Source: Flagellimonas aurea (GTDB lineage Bacteria > Bacteroidota > Bacteroidia > Flavobacteriales > Flavobacteriaceae). Taken from it: a stretch of DNA of 64,000 nucleotides. Position numbers and translations under genes: made by a program. Below are positions 37,759-45,408 of the stretch, piece after piece (the stretch's first letter is position 1; every line of letters begins with the position of its first letter). The stretch covers positions 124,001 through 188,000 of the forward strand of contig NZ_JAFLNL010000009.1 of NCBI RefSeq assembly GCF_017313785.1. The letters run 5' to 3'. The notes under the pieces are model-generated. The model saw only the letters and a list, made by a program, of their open reading frames with translations, searched no databases and was not told where the DNA came from.

Positions 37759-37777
37759 AATTTGTATTAAATTTGTA
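37759..37777. promoter_or_regulatory. Candidate antitoxin operator, two AATTTGTA half-sites
   Basis: AATTTGTA occurs at 37759-37766 and again at 37770-37777, spaced by 11 bases (one helical turn), 9 bases upstream of the antitoxin ATG. Direct repeats one turn apart suit binding by a dimer of the HTH antitoxin. Inference from arrangement only. Confidence 0.4.
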
Positions 37778-37830
37778 GATAAAAATACAACTATTTTTAA
37801 ACAAAAATCAATTGTTTTTTAAACACTCAA

Positions 37831-38760
37831 GTGCGGCACCCCAATATTAACAATTTGATTATCCCCAATCAGCATATTGATATGCCCCTTTTGCGAGAAA
37901 AGGGCATTCATCTCTACATCAGAAGAGAGGATACCATCCACCCGTTGATATCGGGGAACAAATACCGAAAGCTCAAATACAACCTGCTTGAAGCCAAAAA
38001 ACAGGGCAAAGACACTTTGCTCACCTTTGGTGGGGCGTTTTCCAACCATATTGCCGCGACGGCCTGTGCAGGACATGAACAAGGGATAAAAACCATCGGG
38101 GTGATTCGTGGTGAAGAACTACAAGATAATTGGCAGGACAATCCCACCTTAACGCTGGCCCATGAGCATGGCATGCAATTCCATTTTGTATCCCGAGCAG
38201 ATTATCGACTCAAAAGTGAACCCTTATTTATTCAGAATTTAAAAGATCGGTTTGGGGATGTGTACGTGCTGCCCGAAGGAGGAACCAACGATTTGGCCGT
38301 GAAGGGCTGCATGGAAATCTTGACGGAGGAAGATACCATCTTCGATTACATTTGTTGCGCCGTCGGAACCGGCGGCACGGTAGCCGGATTGATCAATGCC
38401 GCACGACCCCATCAAACGGTTTTGGGGTTCCCTGCGTTAAAGGGTGATTTTTTAATCGAAGAGATTCGTACATTTGTTCACAACGACCGTTGGAAACTCG
38501 TAACCGACTATCATTTTGGAGGTTATGCCAAAGTTGACCGACCGTTGATAGATTTCATCAACCTTTTTAAAAGTAAAACAGGGATACCTCTGGACCCCAT
38601 ATACACGGGAAAGATGCTTTTTGGTATTTTTGACCTTGTAAAAAAGGGTGTGTTCCCACATGGAACCCAAATTTTGGCCATTCATACAGGTGGATTACAG
38701 GGAATTAAGGGGATGAACCGTATACTGAAAAAGAAAAATTTACCCTTATTGGACGTATGA
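37831..38760 (+). CDS. PLP-dependent ACC deaminase / D-cysteine desulfhydrase-like protein
   Basis: 309 aa from a GTG start. The PLP-binding lysine lies in ISGNKYRKLKYNLLEAKKQG, and GGAFSNHIAATA binds the cofactor. CAVGTGGTVAGLINA holds the phosphate-binding glycines. The family includes ACC deaminase and D-cysteine desulfhydrase; the sequence does not separate them. It overlaps the next gene by four bases (ATGA), so both are co-translated. The gene begins shortly after and divergently from the toxin-antitoxin operon. Confidence 0.88.
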   Translation: MRHPNINNLIIPNQHIDMPLLREKGIHLYIRREDTIHPLISGNKYRKLKYNLLEAKKQGKDTLLTFGGAFSNHIAATACAGHEQGIKTIGVIRGEELQDNWQDNPTLTLAHEHGMQFHFVSRADYRLKSEPLFIQNLKDRFGDVYVLPEGGTNDLAVKGCMEILTEEDTIFDYICCAVGTGGTVAGLINAARPHQTVLGFPALKGDFLIEEIRTFVHNDRWKLVTDYHFGGYAKVDRPLIDFINLFKSKTGIPLDPIYTGKMLFGIFDLVKKGVFPHGTQILAIHTGGLQGIKGMNRILKKKNLPLLDV

Positions 38761-39605
38761 TCAGGCGAATAGGATATGTATTGATTGTGGCACTTTTGCT
38801 CTCGAGCTGTGGTGCCAAAAAAAGAAGGTCGACCCAAAAAAAAGGTGCTCCCGTTGTGGTAAGGACGGAAAAACCGACAACTAAAACTACGAACGATATT
38901 GATACCGAAGAGACCCTCGACCTTTTTCCCATGCCAGAGGATACCGGTCGTTTTGAACGCTTCCCCATCTCCGATACCGAGGACTATATTGACAACTTTG
39001 CCGAGATTGCCCAGTACGAAATGCGTGCTTTTGGTATTCCCGCCAGTATTACCTTGGCGCAGGGCATTTTGGAAAGTGGCTCCGGCCGTGGAGAGCTTAC
39101 CCTAAAAACCAATAATCATTTTGGTATTAAATGTCATACAGGCTGGCAGGGCGAGTTCGATTTCCATGATGATGATGCAAAGGGGGAATGTTTTAGAAAA
39201 TACAACCACCCCATGTACTCCTTCCGAGACCACAGTATATTTTTATCCACCCGTTCGCGCTATGCTTTTTTGTTCAATTATCGAAGGGACGACTATAAAA
39301 AATGGGCACACGGATTGCGACAGGCGGGCTACGCGACCGACCGGAAATATCCAGAAAAATTAATAGCCATCATCGAGCGCTACAAGCTCCATGAGTACGA
39401 CGAGGCCGTAGTGGATACAGGTCTGTCCCCGGTACGCCAGCCAAAACAGTACGATGTGTTCACCCACACCGTGGAAAAGGGCGATACGCTCTATGCGATA
39501 TCCAGGCGTTACGATATTTCGGTGGATGAGCTTCGCAGACTCAACAATCTGAATGATAATATTATATCTATCGGACAGGTGCTGAACATCCGGGTTTCAC
39601 AATAG
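38757..39605 (+). CDS. Glucosaminidase-type peptidoglycan hydrolase lipoprotein with LysM
   Basis: 282 aa. MIRRIGYVLIVALLLSSC is a lipoprotein signal. A GH73-type N-acetylglucosaminidase domain spans about 80-225 (IPASITLAQGILESGSGRGELTLKTNNHFGIKC, with the catalytic Glu in LESGSG), and a LysM domain about 235-280 (HTVEKGDTLYAISRRYDISVDELRRLNNLNDNIISIGQVL) anchors to the glycan. It hydrolyses glycan strands in the periplasm. Overlaps the PLP-enzyme gene by four bases. Confidence 0.93.
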   Translation: MIRRIGYVLIVALLLSSCGAKKRRSTQKKGAPVVVRTEKPTTKTTNDIDTEETLDLFPMPEDTGRFERFPISDTEDYIDNFAEIAQYEMRAFGIPASITLAQGILESGSGRGELTLKTNNHFGIKCHTGWQGEFDFHDDDAKGECFRKYNHPMYSFRDHSIFLSTRSRYAFLFNYRRDDYKKWAHGLRQAGYATDRKYPEKLIAIIERYKLHEYDEAVVDTGLSPVRQPKQYDVFTHTVEKGDTLYAISRRYDISVDELRRLNNLNDNIISIGQVLNIRVSQ

Positions 39606-39645
39606 TTTTTTGTTGATGGTTTCTGGTTGATGGTTTTTGGTGTGG

Positions 39646-39735
39646 TCACATCGATTGCAGTCAAGATGTATCGAGAACTGAATCACAGTTGCTAATTCTC
39701 GATACGATTCACTAAAGTGAATCACTCGAATTGAC
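39646..39735. repeat. Dispersed palindromic repeat, diverged copy
   Basis: TCACATCGATTGCAGTCAAGATG resembles the left arm of the family core. It is followed by TATCGAGAA / TTCTCGATA inverted arms and a GATTCACTAAAGTGAATC palindrome, ending in TCGAATTGACG. It appears to combine the TCGAG family with a related one. Confidence 0.7.
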
Positions 39736-39840
39736 GTAGCTCATTTTTTGAAGCATACAATGTCACTTCACGATTTTCCATTTCCCAAAAAGTATTATCC
39801 TCATTACCTTTGCTGAGAGCAGTTCGAAATCTATATGGCT

Positions 39841-39903
39841 TGTCACATCGAGCGTAGTCGAGATGTGGCGATGATGCGGTTCTCGAGTGTGCATGAACTG
39901 ACA
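39841..39903. repeat. Dispersed palindromic repeat, copy with two arms
   Basis: TGTCACATCGAGCGTAGTCGAGATG is on the left and GTTCTCGAGTGTGCATGAACTGACA on the right, inverted to each other with several mismatches. The outer TGTCA / TGACA ends are the same as in the copy at 30586-30647. Confidence 0.8.
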
Positions 39904-39913
39904 TATAATTTGT

Positions 39914-39957
39914 GCGCTGAGCACCTGCCTGCCGCAGGCAGGGAGTCGAAGGGTGCT
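39914..39957. repeat. Nested palindrome: CCTGCCTGC element inside a GCTGAG...GTCGAAG element
   Basis: A near-perfect short palindrome (39924-39942; CCTGCCTGC, one base, GCAGGCAGG) lies between GCGCTGAGCA and GAGTCGAAGGGTGCTGA. The outer halves look like one interrupted dispersed element of the TTCGAC-GCTCAGC kind. The arrangement suggests insertion of one mini-repeat into another. Confidence 0.65.
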
Positions 39958-39978
39958 GAACAAAATATACTAAAACAG

Positions 39979-39998
39979 ATTCCCGTCTGCACGGGAAT
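39979..39998. repeat. ATTCCCGT mini-palindrome
   Basis: ATTCCCGT and ACGGGAAT form a perfect 8-base inverted repeat around CTGC, followed by GACA. This is a common dispersed type (TTCCCG-x-x-CGGGAATGACA). It ends 14 bases upstream of hemL. Confidence 0.75.
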
Positions 39999-40012
39999 GA
40001 CAAAATATACTT

Positions 40013-41293
40013 ATGATCTACCAACGAAGCAGTGCCCTGTTCGCTGAGGCCAAAAAATATATTCCTGGAGGAGTAAATTCACCCGTACGAGCGTTTAAAG
40101 CCGTAGGCGGCAACCCTATTTTTATCAAGGAGGCCAAAGGCGCCTATCTGTACGATGAGGACGGCAACCAACTTATCGATTACATTGCTTCATGGGGTCC
40201 GCTGATTCTGGGGCATGCATACGAACCCGTGATCCAAGCGGTAATCGACAAGGCAAAAAAGGGAACTTCCTTTGGAACGCCCACCGAAATCGAGACCGAA
40301 CTCGCCAAACTGGCGGTGTCCATGGTACCAAATATTGACAAAATCCGTTTTGTGAACAGCGGAACCGAAGCCTGTATGAGTGCGGTGCGCCTAGCGCGCG
40401 GGTACACGGGCAAGGACAAAATCATTAAATTTGCGGGTTGCTACCACGGCCATTCCGATTCCTTTTTGATACAAGCGGGGAGCGGTGCCGTTACCTTTGG
40501 CAGTCCCAACAGCCCTGGGGTAACGCAGGGCACGGCCAAGGACACCCTATTGGCCGATTACAACGATTTGGAAGGCGTAAAAGCCTTGGTGGAAGCTAAT
40601 AAAGGCGAGATTGCTGCAATTATTTTGGAACCCGTAGCGGGCAACATGGGTTGTATTATTCCCAAGGATGAATTTATACAAGGACTTCGCGACATCTGTA
40701 CCCAAGAAGGCATTTTGTTGTTGTTTGATGAAGTGATGACTGGCTTTCGCTTAGGAAAAGGGGGCGCGCAGGAAGCCTTGGGCATTGATGCCGATATTGT
40801 GATGTTCGGAAAAGTGATCGGAGGCGGACTGCCCGTTGGGGCGTTTGCGGCCAAAGCCGAAATCATGGCACATTTGGCGCCCGAAGGACCCGTGTACCAA
40901 GCGGGCACCTTGAGTGGAAACCCGTTGGCGATGAGTGCGGGACTGGCCATGCTCACCGCCCTGAACAATCAGCCTGAAATTTTTACCAGCTTGGCCGAAA
41001 AAACGGAGTATCTGCACAAGGGCATTGCCATGGTGCTGACCAAAAAAGGCGTTACCCACCAGATCAACCGTTATGGCAGTATGATCTCCGTACATTTTAC
41101 GGACGAGCCTGTGGTGGATTTTGCGAGCTCTGCGAAGGGCAATAACGATACTTTTAAGAAATATTTCCATGGCATGTTGGAAAACGGGGTGTACTTACCG
41201 CCCTCTGCTTTTGAAAGCTACTTTTTAAACGATGCCCTTAACTATGCTGATTTGGATAGGACGATTGAAGCAGTGGCGAAGGTGTTTTTATGA
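40013..41293 (+). CDS. hemL: Glutamate-1-semialdehyde 2,1-aminomutase
   Basis: 426 aa, normal length. Class III aminotransferase fold with [15 protein letters not shown] near the start, [35 protein letters not shown], and the PLP lysine in [19 protein letters not shown] (about residue 267). It makes 5-aminolevulinate from glutamate-1-semialdehyde, the entry to haem synthesis by the C5 route. The leader is unusual because repeats end a few bases upstream of the ATG. Confidence 0.97.
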   Translation: MIYQRSSALFAEAKKYIPGGVNSPVRAFKAVGGNPIFIKEAKGAYLYDEDGNQLIDYIASWGPLILGHAYEPVIQAVIDKAKKGTSFGTPTEIETELAKLAVSMVPNIDKIRFVNSGTEACMSAVRLARGYTGKDKIIKFAGCYHGHSDSFLIQAGSGAVTFGSPNSPGVTQGTAKDTLLADYNDLEGVKALVEANKGEIAAIILEPVAGNMGCIIPKDEFIQGLRDICTQEGILLLFDEVMTGFRLGKGGAQEALGIDADIVMFGKVIGGGLPVGAFAAKAEIMAHLAPEGPVYQAGTLSGNPLAMSAGLAMLTALNNQPEIFTSLAEKTEYLHKGIAMVLTKKGVTHQINRYGSMISVHFTDEPVVDFASSAKGNNDTFKKYFHGMLENGVYLPPSAFESYFLNDALNYADLDRTIEAVAKVFL

Positions 41294-41710
41294 TGTTTTT
41301 TTAATCATTATCGATAAGATTCATTTATAGTATTAATGAGGTAAAACTTGGTTATATAAGCATAAAATACACTCATATACACCCAAATAGGTGTGTTAGC
41401 GATGTATTTGGGTACTCTATGCAAAAGCATAACTAGTTTCAGTAAAATTCTTGGGGAAAGGGGCTGTGAACGGCAAATTATTAATTCCCAGCAAATTACC
41501 ATTACGGAAAAACCTTAAAAAAACTAGGGGTTTTCTACAATTTGCAATAAACAGTTGACAATTATCAATTTTTTGGGTTAAGGGTTAAGGATGGAAAGGA
41601 AAAAGGTGAAGGGTTTACAGTAAGGAGTTAACAGTTGAAAATGGAGAATGATTTTTTGTGCGTAAAAGCATACTTTCTAACCAATAACCAATAACCAATA
41701 ACCAAAAACC
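41294..41710. other. Intergenic region after hemL
   Basis: 417 bases with no gene. It contains low-complexity AT-rich sequence, GGTTAAGGGTTAAGGA and TTAACAGTTGA-like fragments typical of flavobacterial spacers, and a heptamer tandem repeat at 41678-41705. No clear terminator for hemL was identified. Confidence 0.6.
41678..41705. repeat. TAACCAA heptamer tandem repeat (four units)
   Basis: Four perfect TAACCAA units in a row lie immediately after the stop codon of the AsmA-like gene. Such runs are frequent in spacers of this family and no function is implied. Confidence 0.9.
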
Positions 41711-43249
41711 TCAGTCCTTTTTCTTGCCGCGTCCCATCATAGTGTCGACCAAGCCTTCTTTTAGGTTGATCCATAAATAATTGAAGAAAGATTTCGTCTG
41801 GTTGCGCTCTACCTTAAAATCTCCGTGGCGAAAGCCGTCCGCATCCGTTTTTTCACCCTTTTTGGTAAACAGGTTCACAACGGCGGTAAGGATTTTGTTT
41901 ACGCCCAATCCATCTTTTTTTAGTACGGTGAACTCAAAATCATCATACTTCATCTTCATATCGCCCTGCGACTCCAGTTCGTTGCCACTGATCGTAAAAT
42001 ACATTTGCTGAATGGTGCCCGTGACCTCTGCATTGAGGTTGGTCTTTAAAAACGGGTTAATGCTCTCCGACTTAAAATTGGACAGCGAGCCTTTGGCCAA
42101 AAAGCGGTTGGCCTTGTTTTGGGGGTCAAAACTCCACTCCAAACTAAACGGACCGTTGTCCATCAATTTGGCGTTGATGTCTATGGCTACATCGCCCTTA
42201 CCTTGGGTGTGCAGGTTGCTGATGGTGGCCTGAATATCGGCAAACCTCAATTCTTCGGGTTCCACATCGGCCTCCAACCGCTCTTGGTAGGTGATGAGCC
42301 CCTCGGAAATACCAATGGAATCCACTTGCAGGTCCATTTTTAACTCGCGGAGCGCCTGGTTGTACAGTTTTTTATGGGTGGTATCGTCGGGCAACAGCTT
42401 GTCGCGGTACACATGAAAAATGGGTTTCCGCAATTGCATTTCGCCCAAGTGAAAGTAGGGCAGGTCGTTCTCGAAGCCGAAATCCCAATCGGTCAACGAA
42501 ATGTCATCAATGTTGAGGTTGTAATGGTCATGCTCCACCTGTAACCGTCGGGAAAGTTCCGATTTGCTGTATTTGGTGCGCAACACAAACTGTTGAAATC
42601 CGCCAGCATCGGGCGTTAGCTGCATCCGTTCAAATTGGATAAACTCCAAAGCGCTCATGCTGTAGTAGCCTTTTTTGGTGCTCAGCTCGTAGGTACCGAA
42701 GGCAAAGGGGATATTTTCTTGAGCGGTCTCTTTATCAAATTTGATATCGGAAAGGGTAAAGTCGATGCCCTTCACAGTGGCCGTGCTGTCGGCAGTTTTG
42801 TTCAACATATGAAACGTCCCGTTTTGGATGCTCAAGGTACTGACGGTATAGGTTTTGGAAGGGTCTTGTTTCTCTTTTTTTGAGGTAGTGTCTTTTTCCG
42901 TTTGATGATAAACGACCTTGGGAGCTTCGAGGCTTATCTCACCAATGGTAATATCCCCATTTTGAAGCAAAGGGATGTATTCCAGACCCGATACGGTAAC
43001 AGAGTTAGCCTTGAAATCGATGTTTTGCTCCGAGTTGTTGGCGCTCACATCGCTCAGGCTGATTTTTCCCAAAAGTACGTTGGTGCTTACATCACCATAG
43101 GTGAGGTTGAGTTCTGCAGGCACTTTTTCCTTTAGTATGGACTTTACCTTGTGGGTGAAGAACCATTGTGCCGCAATGCCCATCAAAATCAAAACTAAGA
43201 GGATAATGACGGTTATTTTCAGGTAGCGGGAGACTTTGCGTTGCGGCAT
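41711..43249 (-). CDS. AsmA-like / DUF748-type membrane-anchored protein
   Basis: 512 aa. A short cytoplasmic start (MPQRKVSRYLK), one membrane helix (about 12-33), then a long beta-rich periplasmic body with repeating strand pairs (LSDVSANNSEQNIDFKANSVTVSGLEYIPLLQNGDITIGEISLEAPKVVYH is typical of AsmA-type grooves). Such proteins may bridge the periplasm for lipid transport or affect outer-membrane biogenesis. The C-terminus is basic (MMGRGKKKD). The exact family is uncertain but AsmA-like is the best reading. Confidence 0.8.
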   Translation of the reverse strand: MPQRKVSRYLKITVIILLVLILMGIAAQWFFTHKVKSILKEKVPAELNLTYGDVSTNVLLGKISLSDVSANNSEQNIDFKANSVTVSGLEYIPLLQNGDITIGEISLEAPKVVYHQTEKDTTSKKEKQDPSKTYTVSTLSIQNGTFHMLNKTADSTATVKGIDFTLSDIKFDKETAQENIPFAFGTYELSTKKGYYSMSALEFIQFERMQLTPDAGGFQQFVLRTKYSKSELSRRLQVEHDHYNLNIDDISLTDWDFGFENDLPYFHLGEMQLRKPIFHVYRDKLLPDDTTHKKLYNQALRELKMDLQVDSIGISEGLITYQERLEADVEPEELRFADIQATISNLHTQGKGDVAIDINAKLMDNGPFSLEWSFDPQNKANRFLAKGSLSNFKSESINPFLKTNLNAEVTGTIQQMYFTISGNELESQGDMKMKYDDFEFTVLKKDGLGVNKILTAVVNLFTKKGEKTDADGFRHGDFKVERNQTKSFFNYLWINLKEGLVDTMMGRGKKKD

Positions 43250-43291
43250 AAGTGTATTAATGTTATGTTTAATAGATATGGGAGGGAAGGC

Positions 43292-43690
43292 CTAATCTTC
43301 TTCCTCCAAAAAGGGCACTACCTCCGAGGGGGTGTCAATCTGTATTGCTTTGTCCCCGTTCACAATGATGGGTTGCGTTACCACCTTGGGGTTGTTCTCC
43401 AATACCTTTAGCCAATCATCCTCGCGTTTTAGGTCAGAATTTTCGCCATATTCCTTTATAAAATCTGCATGATCGGTATTTATAAGCCCCCTGATGGGTT
43501 TGTTCAAAAGTTCGGCCAGTTCCACCCATTGGGTAGCGGTTACCTTTGTTTTGCAAAGGTCTACGTTCAGCACTTCTTTATTGCTGGATTTAAGGTAGGC
43601 AAAGGTTTGTTGCCCTTTATTGGTATTGCCGTTGTAGAACAATTGTATTTTTCGATTATCTGTTGCTATTACTCCCATGTCGTCCTTCAT
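43292..43690 (-). CDS. ArsC/Spx-fold protein lacking the catalytic cysteine
   Basis: 132 aa from the ATG at 43690; a second ATG at 43678 is also possible. The longer reading frame to 43810 crosses a terminator and is rejected. IQLFYNGNTNKGQQTFAYLKSSNKEV, LNKPIRGLINT and VLENNPKVVTQPIIVNGDKAIQI follow the ArsC/Spx thioredoxin-like pattern, in which the start normally reads Y-x-x-x-x-C-x-x-x-x-x-x. Here the cysteine position is replaced (NGNTNKG). It therefore cannot be a normal arsenate reductase; a binding or regulatory role is more likely. It lies between the AsmA-like and HmuY-like genes. Confidence 0.82.
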   Translation of the reverse strand: MKDDMGVIATDNRKIQLFYNGNTNKGQQTFAYLKSSNKEVLNVDLCKTKVTATQWVELAELLNKPIRGLINTDHADFIKEYGENSDLKREDDWLKVLENNPKVVTQPIIVNGDKAIQIDTPSEVVPFLEEED

Positions 43691-43772
43691 TTTGATGTCT
43701 TTTAAATAAAGTAAGCGCTTTTTGGTGTTTTGCCTTAACGCTATCGATTTTTTTAGTGTCGTAAAAGAGGAT

Positions 43773-43801
43773 AAAAAAAAGCGGGACCACTGGCCCCGCT
43801 C
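43773..43801 (-). terminator. Terminator of the hmuR-hmuY-like operon
   Basis: The minus strand reads AGCGGGGCCAGTGGTCCCGCT, an 8-base stem with a short loop, followed by eight T. It lies about 95 bases past the HmuY-like stop codon. Confidence 0.85.
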
Positions 43802-43894
43802 CTCACACAAACTAACTCAAACTGAACCACTCAGGATAATGGGATAACAAAAGGTAGTATGGGTCCAGTGTTGAGCATCTGAATAAATGAATCG

Positions 43895-45403
43895 TTACAG
43901 GCGTTCATAGGTAAACTGGTAGTGCCCCCTTTCGCCTTCCGTGCTTTTATAATCCGTAAAATCGAATTTGTAGTAGTTTCCATCGGCATCTTTTAGCACG
44001 TAGTACACATTTTCGTTGATCACACCATTAAAGGCATCTCTCCAGCCACTGCCCACAACAGCTCTGTTGTCAAATACAAATGCGGATTCGTCCACATCGC
44101 CCATGGTAAAGTTGGAGTAGGTGGGAACATCCCCTTCAATGGTCACCTGGTAGAGTCCCACATTGCCCAATGTATTGTGGAGCACGTAGTCGGAATAGGT
44201 AAGCCCGGCAACCAAGCCGCCAGAATCTCCGTAGTAAGAGAATACTCCGCTAAGGTTGATGTCCCATTGGTCTTTGTTGGGCTCTACGCTAATGGTTTCG
44301 CCGTTGGTCAAACTAAAAGCGGTAAGGTTGTAGGCAGCGTCTTTGGATATTGTCACTTCATTGTACGACTCGGTTTCGGCCAATTCTGCATATTGAATGG
44401 TGTAGCTGTTACCATCGCTCAATACCCTGACCTTCATGTACCCTCTTTGGTCGCCAGTAGTTGCGATGCTCCCTGTTTCTGCTGGCTTCGTTGGAATTTC
44501 GTATCCCAAACTAAGGATGTACACATAGTTTTCCGTTGCAGTGGTGGATACCTCGGAGAAAGCGGTCCCCTCCAAGGTGCCTTCGGCATTGTCGGTAAAG
44601 GAAATGCCTTCGTCCAAATTTCCGTATTGATAATAGCCTACGGGCAAACCTTCCAAAAGTTCGGACACGGTGCCTACAGTTACGGCTTCTGGCTGAAACA
44701 TGGCGTTAAGACCTGTCAATTCCATCGGTTCGGGAAGGTCGCTAGCTTCTGTAATAGCAAGTAAATCGGTTTCACCTGTTATTTCAACGGCAGATACGGC
44801 CAAGGCTGGATTTAAGAACACGCGGTTTTCAGTTCCATTGTAGAACGCAATTTCCCAAGTGTCGCGGCGCACGGCCGTCTGGGTCGCGGAGCTAAAATCA
44901 AAATAGACCTGATTGGGTATGTTGGACCCACCGTTTTCGGAATCGATTATACCGTTTGTGGATGCGATAGGGGTAAAGCTCACCAAAGCAGATGCTTTGG
45001 CCCCCTGTTTCCAATCCGTTTGATCAAAACTGCCAATGGAAAAGGTCACCGATTTTGTGGAACCTTCAATGGCATTGGACAATTTGTTGAAGGTAAAAGA
45101 GGCGCTATGGTCCCCTTTTGCCACTGCAACGGCAATGGTTCCCGACTCTCCATCGGGGGTAGTCGTAAAATCCGTTCCATATTCCGCATTGGTAGCTGTG
45201 TAGGCAATGCTAATGGTTCCCGCTTCCGATGCAGGTCTGGAAAAGTTGAGCTGAACATCAACGGAGGTGTCCTTTTCGGTGGTGCTTACGGTCTCACTGT
45301 TGAAGTTTACCGTGAAGTCTATCAGGTCTTGGCCCTCATCGTCGCTACAGGAGCTGATGACGAGCAAAAGTGCGATTGCTTTTAAAATGATTGTTTTTCT
45401 CAT
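43895..45403 (-). CDS. HmuY-like haem-binding lipoprotein
   Basis: 502 aa from the ATG at 45403; the longer frame to 45610 overlaps the receptor gene and has no signal. MRKTIILKAIALLLVISSC is a lipoprotein signal, with SDDEGQDL (acidic) after it. A Calx-beta-like or Ig-like module covers about 27-125, followed by a HmuY-type domain (about 140-500) with paired repeats such as FDFSSATQTAVRRDTWEIAFYNG, VSTTATENYVYILSLG and NGETISVEPNKDQWDINLSGV. HmuY proteins grab haem outside the cell and pass it to the TonB receptor. It starts five bases after the receptor gene on the same strand. Confidence 0.87.
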   Translation of the reverse strand: MRKTIILKAIALLLVISSCSDDEGQDLIDFTVNFNSETVSTTEKDTSVDVQLNFSRPASEAGTISIAYTATNAEYGTDFTTTPDGESGTIAVAVAKGDHSASFTFNKLSNAIEGSTKSVTFSIGSFDQTDWKQGAKASALVSFTPIASTNGIIDSENGGSNIPNQVYFDFSSATQTAVRRDTWEIAFYNGTENRVFLNPALAVSAVEITGETDLLAITEASDLPEPMELTGLNAMFQPEAVTVGTVSELLEGLPVGYYQYGNLDEGISFTDNAEGTLEGTAFSEVSTTATENYVYILSLGYEIPTKPAETGSIATTGDQRGYMKVRVLSDGNSYTIQYAELAETESYNEVTISKDAAYNLTAFSLTNGETISVEPNKDQWDINLSGVFSYYGDSGGLVAGLTYSDYVLHNTLGNVGLYQVTIEGDVPTYSNFTMGDVDESAFVFDNRAVVGSGWRDAFNGVINENVYYVLKDADGNYYKFDFTDYKSTEGERGHYQFTYERL

Positions 45404-45408
45404 TGGTT

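Larger units (their letters stand above)
39606..40012. other. Repeat-rich intergenic region before hemL
   Basis: 407 bases without a gene. It is packed with at least four palindromic repeats of different families (listed separately) leading up to 12 bases before the hemL ATG. Several overlapping open frames here, for example 39722-40024 minus, are produced by the repeats and carry no protein character. Confidence 0.75.

Noticed and set aside
37751..37804. Longer antitoxin start
   Set aside because: Would place coding sequence over the putative operator; the residues before MLDIVLNYKN have no family likeness.
39722..40024. 100-aa and shorter reading frames in the hemL spacer
   Set aside because: Composed of palindromic repeats (for example STPCLRQAGAQ), a well-known artefact of such elements.
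41678..41705. TAACCAA repeats as telomere-like or CRISPR-like array
   Set aside because: Only four 7-base units with no spacers; common low-complexity spacer material.
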